From NCBI GenBank assembly GCA_009700815.1, contig WLLG01000022.1, positions 1 to 15,061 of the forward strand: DNA of 15,061 nt. The letters are read 5' to 3'. Below the pieces are notes generated by a model. The model was given only the letters and a program-made list of their open reading frames with translations. It searched no databases and had not been told where the DNA came from. The translations under genes and the position numbers were made by a program. Shown here one piece after another: positions 7,852 to 15,061 of the stretch (the stretch's first letter is position 1; the number at the start of each line of letters is the position of its first letter). This DNA is from Actinomycetota bacterium. Its GTDB lineage: Bacteria > Actinomycetota > Acidimicrobiia > Acidimicrobiales > Microtrichaceae.

Positions 7852-9578
7852 TTTCTCTCCTCCGAACATTTCTTGTTCGATACGAACGCCCCTTGTTGGC
7901 AGTGGTGATCCTGCAGTCCGTGCAAACAGCAGCGGCTCTGTTGCTTCCGGCCTTGAATGCCAAAATTATCGATAACGGCATTCTGACCGGAGACACCCAG
8001 TACATCTTGAAGGTTGGCGGACTCATGTTGTTGCTGACCTGTGTTCAGGTGGCCTTTGCAATCGGTGCGATTTACTACGCCTCCTCGGCAGCGATGGGGT
8101 TTGGGCGTGACGTTCGAAAAGGGCTGTTTCATCAGGTCATGGGATTCTCTACTCAAGAGGTCGCAGGATTTGGCGCGCCCTCGTTGATTACTCGTATTAC
8201 CAACGATGTGCAGCAGGTGCAGATGCTGGTGCTGATGTCATGCACCCTGCTCGTGACGGCACCAATCACCATCGTTGGCGGAACGATTATGGCGGTGCGA
8301 GAAGATGGTCCGCTGTCACTGTTGTTGTTGGTGAGTATCCCAGCATTGGTTATCAGCGTGGGCCTCGTGGTGGTGCGACTCGTGCCGCAGTTCGCAGTCA
8401 TGCAGGTGCGCATTGATCGAGTGAACCAAGTGCTGCGTGAGCAAATCACGGGCATGCGCGTGGTTCGAGCCTTTGTGCGTGAACCATATGAGGCCGAGCG
8501 TTTCGGTCAGGCAAACCAAGACCTTACGGTCACATCGCTTCGAGCTGGTCGACTTATGGCGTTCATGTTTCCTTCAGTGTTGTTAGTCCTGAATATCTCG
8601 AGCGTGGCAGCCATCTGGTTGGGAGCAGATCGCATCGGCGCTAATCAGATGCAGATTGGCGCGCTGATTGCATTTTTGAGTTACCTGGTGCAGATCCTGA
8701 TGTCGGTCATGATGGCCACATTTGTTGCAGTCATGGCACCGAGGGCGGCCGTCTGCGCCGATCGAATCCAAGAGGTGCTCATGACTGATTCCACTGTTGT
8801 TGCACCGGTTACGCCGATCAGGAGCCTGCCCTCGCATGCCGCCTTGGAATTCAGCAACGTGGGATTCTCTTACCCAGGGGCGGAATTGCCGGTTCTGACC
8901 GATATTTCTTTCTCCGCTGCGGCGGGGAGCACCATGGCCATTATTGGCAGTACTGGTTCGGGCAAAACCACGCTCATTAATCTGATCCCAAGATTATTTG
9001 ATGCCACCGAGGGTTCCGTCCGGGTGGGTGGAGTTGATGTTGCAGATCTAGAACCTGAGTTGCTCTGGTCTCAGGTCGGACTTGTGCCGCAGAGGCCGTA
9101 TCTCTTTTCTGGAACCGTTGCGAGCAACCTGCGACATGCCGACCCGGAGGCAACAGATGCAGATCTGTGGCTGGCTCTCGAGACGGCCCAGGCCCGCTCC
9201 TTTGTTGAGCAGATGCCAGACGGCTTGGATTCAGCGATTACCCAAGGTGGCACAAACGTCTCAGGCGGGCAGCGCCAACGGTTAGCGATCGCTCGAGCGT
9301 TAATCCGAAAGCCGCGTGTGTTCCTCTTCGATGATTCCTTCTCGGCATTAGACCTAGCAACCGATGCCAAACTCCGAACTGCACTCGTCCCCGTCACCCG
9401 CGATGCCGTCATGATCGTGGTTGCGCAGCGGGTGTCTTCGATTGCGGCGGCCGATCAAATTCTGGTCCTAGATGACGGCCGTCAGGTGGGTCTCGGCACG
9501 CACGAGCAGCTCCTGTCGGACTGCCCTACCTATGTTCAGATTCTTGCCTCGCAGATGACCGAGGAGGATGCAGCATGA
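7845..9578 (+). CDS. ABC exporter half-transporter with degenerate ATP site (heterodimer subunit 1)
   Basis: A 577-residue TMD-NBD half-transporter. Six hydrophobic segments occupy ~15-310 and the ATPase domain ~333-570. Walker A is GSTGSGKT (368-375), the Q-loop glutamine is Q416, and the signature VSGGQ (472-476) is canonical. Walker B reads VFLFDD (492-497), so the catalytic glutamate is Asp (D497). The switch histidine is Gln (VAQRVSSI, Q528). These two substitutions are the pattern known from the degenerate-site subunit of heterodimeric exporters such as TM287/288 and BmrC/BmrD. The ATG sits seven bases inside the end of the MFS gene, with only a weak purine stretch upstream (AAGAAG), which points to translational coupling. 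It overlaps the partner gene by ATGA. It probably exports a lipophilic compound with the next gene product. Confidence 0.92.
   Translation: MLISLLRTFLVRYERPLLAVVILQSVQTAAALLLPALNAKIIDNGILTGDTQYILKVGGLMLLLTCVQVAFAIGAIYYASSAAMGFGRDVRKGLFHQVMGFSTQEVAGFGAPSLITRITNDVQQVQMLVLMSCTLLVTAPITIVGGTIMAVREDGPLSLLLLVSIPALVISVGLVVVRLVPQFAVMQVRIDRVNQVLREQITGMRVVRAFVREPYEAERFGQANQDLTVTSLRAGRLMAFMFPSVLLVLNISSVAAIWLGADRIGANQMQIGALIAFLSYLVQILMSVMMATFVAVMAPRAAVCADRIQEVLMTDSTVVAPVTPIRSLPSHAALEFSNVGFSYPGAELPVLTDISFSAAAGSTMAIIGSTGSGKTTLINLIPRLFDATEGSVRVGGVDVADLEPELLWSQVGLVPQRPYLFSGTVASNLRHADPEATDADLWLALETAQARSFVEQMPDGLDSAITQGGTNVSGGQRQRLAIARALIRKPRVFLFDDSFSALDLATDAKLRTALVPVTRDAVMIVVAQRVSSIAAADQILVLDDGRQVGLGTHEQLLSDCPTYVQILASQMTEEDAA
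9561..9567 (+). promoter_or_regulatory. Strong internal Shine-Dalgarno for ABC subunit 2
   Basis: GAGGAGG lies inside the last codons of the first ABC gene, seven bases before the ATG at 9575. With the ATGA stop/start overlap, it fixes the start of the second subunit and suggests that the two subunits are made at matched levels. Confidence 0.7.
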
Positions 9579-11596
9579 CCGAGGACCGCTCAGAACTTGG
9601 CGGCTCTGAACTTGCTGACAGGGTCATCAAGGAAGTTGAGCAAGAGGTGCCCACAGAGGATGCGCTCGAATCCATCCGCCCACCAGTCCCTGATAATCGT
9701 TCGGTTAGTAACCGCTGGGCGAGTGCAGGCATGCCTGCAGAGAAGCCAAAGGATTTCAAAAGCTCCACAAGTCGGCTGCTTTCACAGCTGAAGCCTCAGC
9801 GAAGCGGCATGATGCTGGTGCTGCTGCTCGCAGTTGGCAGCGTGACGCTCTCTGTGATTGGGCCAAAGCTTCTCGGTGGCGCAACCAACATCATTGTTGA
9901 CGGGGTGATGGGACCTGAGGGGATTGATTATCCCAAACTGCACCGTCTGCTTGCTTTTGTTCTGATGCTCTACATCGCCTCGGCTCTGATGGCCTATGGG
10001 CAGGCCTACGTCTTGGCCGGAGTAGTTCAGCGCACGATGCAACGAATGCGCAGTGAAGTCGAAGGCAAGCTCCACCGCCTGCCTTTGGGTTATGTAGATA
10101 GTCAGCCGCGAGGTGATTTGCTCAGCCGCGTCACGAACGACATCGACAATGTGGCACAGAGCCTGCAGCAGACGCTGAGTCAGATGCTGACCTCGGTGCT
10201 TACCATTTTTGGCGTGATGATCATGATGTTCACGATTTCACCACTCCTAGCGATGGTGGCACTGATTACCGTTCCTGTTTCGCTCTATACGGTCAAACTC
10301 ATTGCCGGAAAATCAAAGTCCCGATTCGTTGCGCAATGGACCCATACAGGCTCGCTGAATGCTCAAGTAGAAGAAGCCTTCACTGGCCACGCGCTCGTCA
10401 AAGTTTTTGGCCGCACTCAAGACGTTGAAGAGTCCTTCAGTGAGAAGAACGAGCAACTGTTCAAGGCAAGCTTCGGTGCTCAATTCATCTCGGGAACTAT
10501 CCAGCCAGCGATGATGTTTTTTGGCAACCTCAATTACGTTGTGATCGCAGTAGTTGGCGGCCTACAAGTCACCTCTGGCGCAATGACAATCGGCGGGATC
10601 CAGGCGTTTATTCAGTATTCGCGGCAGTTCACCCAACCGCTCACGCAGTTGGCTTCAATGGCCAATGTATTTCAATCTGGAGTTGCTTCTGCCGAGCGAG
10701 TATTCCAGTTGCTAGATGCCCCCGAACAAGAGCCCGAGGCTGTTCAGACTGAGCGTGAACTGCCGGCGCCGGCGCCGGCAGACGCGCAGCCAGAGGCGCA
10801 GTCAGAGGCGGAGGAGTTAGGGGGGGCGCATGCAGGGGTATCTGGCCCCGCTGGACGCGTTGAATTCGACAATGTCAGCTTCTCGTATCGGGCCGAGAGC
10901 CCTCTGATTCAGAACCTGTCACTTGTGGCCGAGCCTGGGCAGACGATTGCAATTGTTGGTCCGACTGGTGCAGGCAAGACCACTTTGGTCAACCTGATTA
11001 TGCGGTTCTATGAGTTGAACGAAGGTGTGATCCGACTTGATGGTCGCGATATCTCGCAGATGCGGCGCTCCGAGTTGCGCTCCAACATCGGCATGGTGCT
11101 GCAGGACACCTGGATGTTCGGCGGGACCATTCGTGAAAACATCGCCTACGGCAATCTCGAGGCTTCTGAGGAGCAGGTCGTTGAGGCAGCGCGCGCTACA
11201 TATGTTGACCGCTTTGTGCGGTCTCTGCCCGATGGGTACGACACTGTGGTCGACGACGAGGGCGGCCGTATTAGCGCTGGTGAGAAGCAACTGATGACGA
11301 TCGCTCGCGCATTCCTTGCCGATCCGGCCATCCTGATTCTCGATGAGGCAACAAGTTCGGTTGACACGCGCACAGAGGTTTTGATTCAGAGTGCAATGGC
11401 CGCTCTCCGGTCGAATCGTACGAGCTTTGTGATTGCACATCGGCTCTCTACGATTCGCGAGGCCAACACCATATTGGTTATGGAAGCCGGCCGAATCGTT
11501 GAACAGGGGAGTCATGAGCAATTACTCCTCGCACAAGGTGCTTACGCAAGGCTGTACAACGCTCAGTTTGCTGCAGCTATGACCGAGGTTGCGTAA
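9575..11596 (+). CDS. ABC exporter half-transporter with consensus Walker B (heterodimer subunit 2)
   Basis: A 673-residue TMD-NBD protein, about 95 residues longer than its partner. Extra length comes from a charged N-terminal extension (~1-75, cytoplasmic, acidic then basic before TM1) and a low-complexity Pro/Ala/Glu linker (~383-428) between the membrane and ATPase domains. NBD motifs: Walker A GPTGAGKT (462-469), Q510, Walker B ILILDE (D590, E591 intact) and switch H622 (IAHRLSTI). The signature is deviant: ISAGE (566-570) instead of LSGGQ. In a heterodimer this poor signature pairs with the degenerate Walker B of subunit 1. The intact Walker B here pairs with VSGGQ of subunit 1, giving one dead and one live ATP site. 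It is the last gene of the tightly packed run; a 106-bp gap follows. The substrate cannot be read from the sequence. Confidence 0.92.
   Translation: MTEDRSELGGSELADRVIKEVEQEVPTEDALESIRPPVPDNRSVSNRWASAGMPAEKPKDFKSSTSRLLSQLKPQRSGMMLVLLLAVGSVTLSVIGPKLLGGATNIIVDGVMGPEGIDYPKLHRLLAFVLMLYIASALMAYGQAYVLAGVVQRTMQRMRSEVEGKLHRLPLGYVDSQPRGDLLSRVTNDIDNVAQSLQQTLSQMLTSVLTIFGVMIMMFTISPLLAMVALITVPVSLYTVKLIAGKSKSRFVAQWTHTGSLNAQVEEAFTGHALVKVFGRTQDVEESFSEKNEQLFKASFGAQFISGTIQPAMMFFGNLNYVVIAVVGGLQVTSGAMTIGGIQAFIQYSRQFTQPLTQLASMANVFQSGVASAERVFQLLDAPEQEPEAVQTERELPAPAPADAQPEAQSEAEELGGAHAGVSGPAGRVEFDNVSFSYRAESPLIQNLSLVAEPGQTIAIVGPTGAGKTTLVNLIMRFYELNEGVIRLDGRDISQMRRSELRSNIGMVLQDTWMFGGTIRENIAYGNLEASEEQVVEAARATYVDRFVRSLPDGYDTVVDDEGGRISAGEKQLMTIARAFLADPAILILDEATSSVDTRTEVLIQSAMAALRSNRTSFVIAHRLSTIREANTILVMEAGRIVEQGSHEQLLLAQGAYARLYNAQFAAAMTEVA
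10760..10781. repeat. Perfect 22-bp GC-only-core palindrome inside the ABC linker
   Basis: A perfect inverted repeat without a spacer, centred between 10770 and 10771. Its arm is CTGCCGGCGCC followed by the exact reverse complement. It is built from repeated CCGGCG and encodes LPAPAPA (residues 396-402) of the linker. It may simply result from a Pro-Ala codon repeat. It could also form a very stable RNA hairpin within the coding sequence. Confidence 0.85.
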
Positions 11597-11628
11597 AGGC
11601 GATTCGCTAAAACGCCGCGCGGAGGGTT

Positions 11629-11667
11629 GAATCTGGGCTTGACTACAGAGGCGAATCTCGGCTGAAC
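11629..11667. repeat. Imperfect direct repeat upstream of the six-TM protein gene
   Basis: Two 15-bp copies, GAATCTGGGCTTGAC (11629-11643) and GAATCTCGGCTGAAC (11653-11667), match at 12 of 15 positions and start 24 bp apart. They lie in the 106-bp gap after the ABC genes, 36 bp before the next start. They could be a pair of regulator half-sites or a small duplication. I found no good promoter hexamers beside them. Confidence 0.4.
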
Positions 11668-11702
11668 GAGGTTGAACTGCAAACGATTAGGGAGAGTCAT
11701 CC

Positions 11703-13187
11703 GTGACCGAAGACGACAAGACTGCAAGCTCTGAGGCTTCAACCAATACAGAGGACATAGCCAGCAAAGCTTCAGTTCCAGTCGAGGCTGAGGGCACCCC
11801 GAGTGCTGAGACTGCAGAACAAGAGGTCGACCGGTTGCGAGCAGAAAACGCTCGTCTGCACAATCAGATAGAGGTGGCGAGTGCGGCGTCATCTGAAAAG
11901 AAGTCGCTTCGCAGTCGTGCAGTTCTGTCCGTCTCACTCGTGGTTCTGGGGGCAATCTTGTTGCCGCTAGCTGCGCTAACGGTCTGGACCCGGAATCAGG
12001 TACTTAATACTGACCGCTACTTGGAAACTGTTGCGCCGCTGTCGAACGACCCAGCAGTTATTGATGCCCTAACCAGTCGGATTAGTACCGCCATTGAGGA
12101 TCAGCTTGACGTGAAAGCCGTGGTCGAGGAAAAGCTCCCCGAGAATCTCAAGATTTTGGCAGCGCCTATTGCCTCTGGGGCAGACAGCCTGATCGGGACC
12201 GTCACCTCGAAGGCACTCAATTCCAAGCAGTTCGATACCATTTGGGTTACTGCCAACAAGGATGGACACGACGCACTTGTAGCTCTGCTCACCGGCAAGA
12301 AAGGCAAAGTGCTTGACGCCGAAAACGGCAAGGTCGTGCTCTCTCTCAAGCCGATCGTCGAGGAAATTCTTGCTGGAATCGACAAAAAGTTCGGTCTGGA
12401 TCTCTCCTCGAAAATCCCAGCTGACAAAATCGATATCAAGTTCACCCTGATTGACTCACCGCAACTGGCCTCGCTGCAGAGCTTGATTAAGTGGCTCAAC
12501 ACGCTCACTTGGGTCATGGTGCTCTTGGCCTTGGGATGCTTCATCGGAGCAATCTTTGCCGCACCGAAGCGACGCAAGGGAGTGCTTCGCGTTGGTATAG
12601 GGGTCGTGGTCTCCATGACGATCACGCTGTTGGCACTCTCGTTTGCTCGCTCTGGCTACATTGCAAACCTGCCGAAGGGCGTAAATACTGCAGCTGCAAC
12701 ATCGGTCTTCGACACACTTACGCGATTTGTCCTGCAGGCCTTCAGAGTCCTGTTTGCGCTCGGTGCCGTGATGGTGATTGCGGCTTGGATCGCTGGACCC
12801 TCGGGTGTTGCCGTGTGGATTCGGAGCCTCTGGGACCGAGTGCTTGGACGAGGCGGAGAAGGCATTGGAAACAATGTTGATCTTGGCCCCGTTCCCAACT
12901 GGGTCGCAGCCCATCTCTCGGCAGTTCGGGCAGTCATCTTGGTGATAGCAATTGCTGTTCTGGTGACTTGGAGTCGCCCTACTGGCAAGGTGGTGTTGCT
13001 CATAGCAGTACTCACGCTAATTCCACTTGCCTTGGCTCAGTTGCTGGCCAACAGTGCATCTTCGAAGACTGAACTCGTCGAGTCAGCTGGTGATGCCGCT
13101 GAGGTTGAGGGCGAGGAAGAAGCCGAGACTACTGATGATGAGCAGCGCCCTGATGGGGAGAAGGATTCAGTTCAAGAACTGGCCTAA
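11703..13187 (+). CDS. Actinobacterial integral membrane protein of unknown function (about six TM)
   Basis: A 494-residue protein whose GTG start is backed by AGGGAGAG at 11689-11696. The N-terminus (1-68) is acidic and Ser/Thr/Ala-rich, with a short coiled coil (~40-58, EVDRLRAENARLHNQIEVAS). TM1 is at ~74-95, followed by TVWTRNQVLNTDRYLETV (93-110), a signature I recognise from a common actinobacterial family that has no assigned function. A large extracytoplasmic domain follows (~96-263), rich in Lys, Asp and Glu. Five more hydrophobic segments come at ~264-287, 293-315, 342-363, 404-424 and 428-448. The C-terminal tail (~455-494) is strongly acidic. There are no catalytic motifs that I can recognise. 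It stands alone between the exporter operon and the Liv-type operon and probably has its own promoter. Confidence 0.85.
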   Translation: MTEDDKTASSEASTNTEDIASKASVPVEAEGTPSAETAEQEVDRLRAENARLHNQIEVASAASSEKKSLRSRAVLSVSLVVLGAILLPLAALTVWTRNQVLNTDRYLETVAPLSNDPAVIDALTSRISTAIEDQLDVKAVVEEKLPENLKILAAPIASGADSLIGTVTSKALNSKQFDTIWVTANKDGHDALVALLTGKKGKVLDAENGKVVLSLKPIVEEILAGIDKKFGLDLSSKIPADKIDIKFTLIDSPQLASLQSLIKWLNTLTWVMVLLALGCFIGAIFAAPKRRKGVLRVGIGVVVSMTITLLALSFARSGYIANLPKGVNTAAATSVFDTLTRFVLQAFRVLFALGAVMVIAAWIAGPSGVAVWIRSLWDRVLGRGGEGIGNNVDLGPVPNWVAAHLSAVRAVILVIAIAVLVTWSRPTGKVVLLIAVLTLIPLALAQLLANSASSKTELVESAGDAAEVEGEEEAETTDDEQRPDGEKDSVQELA

Positions 13188-13212
13188 GGGTCAAAGAACT
13201 CTCTCAAGATGG

Positions 13213-13265
13213 TTGTACGACTAATGCATTCGGGCTAACTTTCCTTTCTCAGTAAACGGTGTTTA
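13213..13265 (+). promoter_or_regulatory. Candidate promoter and operator-like dyad before the Liv-type operon
   Basis: The 101-bp gap upstream of the substrate-binding protein gene must start the uptake operon unless it reads through from the six-TM gene. A weak hexamer pair, TTGTAC (13213-13218) and TAACTT (13236-13241), is separated by 17 bp. Just downstream lies a small perfect dyad, TAAAC-GGT-GTTTA (13253-13265), placed where a repressor could block transcription. Each hexamer matches only about three consensus bases, so this is tentative. Confidence 0.25.
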
Positions 13266-13288
13266 TTTGGGGCTAAAAAAGGGGGACA

Positions 13289-14623
13289 ATGCCAGGTTCG
13301 AGCAGTCTTTTCCGGGTTGCAGTCGTGGTTCTAGCCTGCACATGCCTGGTGCCCCTTGCTGGATGTAGCGAGGATCGCAGCAGCGTCAGCAACGGTGGCG
13401 AGAAGTCAGAAACCACAGCAGTATTGACCGACCTGTGCAGCACTCCAGACCTCATCGATTGTGCTGAAGCTTCTTCGATTTCTGCTCAGGTGCCAACTCA
13501 GGTCACCAAAGCCACCGGCAAGCCGTTGGTATTGGGAATGATCAACCAAGAGAACACGCCGGTTGGGTCATTTCCAGAATTAAGCCAGGGCGTCCAGGCG
13601 GCCATTGACTTTGTGAACAATCAACTCGGCGGGGTCGATGGCCGACCGCTCGAACTTGAAGTGTGTAATACCAAGTTCTCGGCCGAGGGGTCTACAAGTT
13701 GCGCACAGCAATTTGTAGCTGAAGGTGTGCCTGCAGTTCTGGGTGGTATCGACGTATTCGGCAACGGAATCGACCTGTTAGCAGAGAATGAAATCCCCTT
13801 TATCGGCGGAATTCCAGTGAGCACTCAGTCGATGACTGCTTCGAACTCGTTTCAGTTCAGCGGCGGCTCCTGGGGGGCGATGGTTGCCTTTGCCGACTAT
13901 GCCGCGACTGAGTTGAATGCAAAATCGGTGGCGATTTTGTACGGGGACTTCGGCTCGGTGGCCGATGGTGCCAACTACGGCAAACAGACCCTCGAGAAGC
14001 TGGGGGTTGAAAACGTGCAGATGGTGCCGTATCCAATTCTGGAGACCGACTTGGGCTCTGCAATCCAAGCTGCGGCAGCGGGAAACCCGGATGCCATCAT
14101 GTTGCTCACAGCTGACACAGGGTGCACGGCTGCCTTTGAGGGGCTTGCCACCGTGGGTTTGAAGGCCCAGGCTTTTTATACCGGTGCCTGTGCTGCGCCA
14201 AAGATTATTGATGGGGTGCCAACTGAAGATTCCGAGGGTGCAATCTTCAATGTCGAAGGTCCGATAAGTCGTACCAATCCCGACCCGGACACCAACTTGT
14301 ATAACGCTGTCATTGCCGAATACGGCAATGGCTTGGATGCGATTGGTGCAGCAACGGTTTCGTTTCGGGCCTTTATGAACCTCTATGTGGTCTTGAGTGA
14401 ACTTGGCGCAGATGGGATCACGGCGGAGACGGTGACAAGTGCGCTGCGTGGCAAAGTCGATGCCTCAAGCTTCATGGGGCACTCCTATACCTGCAACGGC
14501 AAACAGTTCAAGGGACTGCCGGCCGTGTGTGCGCCACAACAGATGCTGGGTCTGATGACTGACCGGCAGCTGAACCAGATCGGCGACTGGGTTGATGTCG
14601 GCAAGATCTATGGAATGGGCTGA
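13289..14623 (+). CDS. Lipoprotein substrate-binding protein of a branched-chain amino acid-type (HAAT) ABC importer
   Basis: A 444-residue Peripla_BP_6-type receptor. A lipoprotein signal peptide (~1-25) ends in the lipobox LAGC, with C26 the predicted lipidated cysteine, so the protein is anchored on the outer face of the membrane. The mature part opens with a Ser/Thr-rich linker. It then shows the family landmarks: LVLGMINQENTP (80-91), GVQAAIDFVNNQLGGVDGRP (101-120), VPAVLGG (147-153), and the second-lobe segment KSVAILYGDFG (212-222). Eight further cysteines fall in close pairs (50/58, 126/138, 279/301, 402/414), suggesting four disulfides. The ligand may be an amino acid, amide, urea or another small acid and is not determinable here. 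The ATG at 13289 follows an A-rich/GGGGG Shine-Dalgarno (13279-13285). The permease gene starts nine bases after its stop, so it is the first gene of an importer operon. Confidence 0.92.
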   Translation: MPGSSSLFRVAVVVLACTCLVPLAGCSEDRSSVSNGGEKSETTAVLTDLCSTPDLIDCAEASSISAQVPTQVTKATGKPLVLGMINQENTPVGSFPELSQGVQAAIDFVNNQLGGVDGRPLELEVCNTKFSAEGSTSCAQQFVAEGVPAVLGGIDVFGNGIDLLAENEIPFIGGIPVSTQSMTASNSFQFSGGSWGAMVAFADYAATELNAKSVAILYGDFGSVADGANYGKQTLEKLGVENVQMVPYPILETDLGSAIQAAAAGNPDAIMLLTADTGCTAAFEGLATVGLKAQAFYTGACAAPKIIDGVPTEDSEGAIFNVEGPISRTNPDPDTNLYNAVIAEYGNGLDAIGAATVSFRAFMNLYVVLSELGADGITAETVTSALRGKVDASSFMGHSYTCNGKQFKGLPAVCAPQQMLGLMTDRQLNQIGDWVDVGKIYGMG

Positions 14624-14632
14624 GCCACCAAC

Positions 14633-15061
14633 GTGATTGGCGAGTACTCGGGATTCATCCTGGCCGGACTTGGTGGAGGTGCAGTAGTTGCCGCGCTTGC
14701 ACTCGGGTTGGTTCTCACGAACCGTGCAACAGGAGTGATCAACTTCGCATTCGGGGCGATGGGGATGTACGTAGCTTTCGCCTATTTCCAGTTCCGCGAT
14801 AACGGCGATTTGATTCTGCCTGTGATCTTCGTTCCCTCAAGAATTCACCTGCTAGCGACGCCTACTTTGTTTACAGCGTTGCTCATGGCTGTGTTGCTCT
14901 CGGCTGTTCTGGGTGCAGCAACCTACTGGTTAGTATTTCGGCCTCTACGTCGAGCCCCGGCGCTCGCAAGTGTGGTTGCCTCGCTTGGATTGATGTTGTA
15001 CTTGCAAGAGGTTGTGCGCCTGAACTTTCCGACAGGCAGCGCAGCGACCGTCGTGCGAATG
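14633..15061 (+). CDS. livH: LivH-type branched-chain amino acid ABC transporter permease; 3' end missing
   Basis: GTG at 14633 opens a frame that stays open to the window edge (143 codons seen). The product starts MIGEYSGFILAGLGGGAVVA and continues with GLVLTNRATGVINFAFGAMG, the first-TM/second-TM hallmark of LivH permeases (usual form: GLxLxYRxTGVxNFAHG). The His of NFAHG is Phe here. Further hydrophobic segments follow, along with VFRPLRRAPALASVVASLGL, matching the conserved cytoplasmic loop after TM3 (usually RPLRxxxxLxxLIATLG). With the lipoprotein gene nine bases upstream it forms an importer operon; LivM, LivG and LivF genes are expected just beyond the edge. No strong Shine-Dalgarno precedes the GTG, so coupling to the preceding gene is likely. 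Because only the 5' part is seen, a LivH-LivM fusion cannot be excluded. Confidence 0.88.
   Translation, partial: MIGEYSGFILAGLGGGAVVAALALGLVLTNRATGVINFAFGAMGMYVAFAYFQFRDNGDLILPVIFVPSRIHLLATPTLFTALLMAVLLSAVLGAATYWLVFRPLRRAPALASVVASLGLMLYLQEVVRLNFPTGSAATVVRM

Noticed and set aside
10919..11521. Long open frame on the minus strand (200 codons) within the ABC subunit 2 gene
   Set aside because: It is a shadow of the NBD coding sequence. The plus-strand frame carries all ABC motifs, and the minus frame has a His/Asn/Cys-rich composition with no recognisable domain.
11639..11667. Promoter with TTGACT as -35 before the six-TM gene
   Set aside because: The -35 is good, but at 17-18 bp spacing the -10 would be CTGAAC or TGAACG, which is too poor to call.
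14624..14632. Gap before the LivH gene as a separate promoter region
   Set aside because: Only nine bases separate the stop and the GTG, so co-transcription with the lipoprotein gene is far more likely.

Overview
The window looks like a piece of an actinobacterial (Actinomycetota) chromosome of moderately high GC. The evidence is several GTG starts, a flippase-like membrane protein fused to a degenerate kinase-like domain (an arrangement typical of actinobacteria), and a six-TM protein carrying the actinobacterial 'TVWTRNQVLNTDRY' signature. I cannot name the genus. Coding density is high, the longest gap between genes is under 150 bp, and I see no tRNA, rRNA, CRISPR array, insertion sequence or phage gene.

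Left part (1-3914). The 3' part of a large LPG_synthase_TM/YbhN-like membrane protein gene enters from outside the window. A five-copy, roughly 16-bp tandem repeat begins inside its stop codon. Next come a two-pore-helix-type K+ channel subunit (filter TVGYGD) on the + strand and, convergent with it, a class III PLP-dependent aminotransferase on the - strand.

Middle (3915-11596). A 147-bp divergent gap leads into four tightly packed genes with overlapping ends: a PAS-PAS-GGDEF-EAL cyclic-di-GMP enzyme, a 14-TM DHA2-type MFS exporter, and two ABC half-transporters. The two half-transporters carry complementary defects: the first lacks the catalytic Glu and switch His, and the second has a deviant signature motif. 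This is the hallmark of a heterodimeric ABC exporter with one degenerate and one consensus ATP site. The overlaps imply co-transcription and translational coupling, so a c-di-GMP signalling protein appears to be produced together with two drug/metabolite exporters. This is the most unusual arrangement in the window.

Right part (11597-15061). A separate gene encodes a six-TM protein of unknown function with a large extracytoplasmic domain. The start of a branched-chain amino acid-type (HAAT/Liv) ABC uptake operon follows: a lipoprotein substrate-binding protein with four probable disulfides, then the 5' part of a LivH-type permease that runs off the right edge.

Nothing here is clearly a wholly new system. 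The individual families are known. The interest lies in the c-di-GMP/exporter operon, the complementary ABC degeneracy, the pseudokinase-flippase fusion, and a few small repeat and palindrome features.
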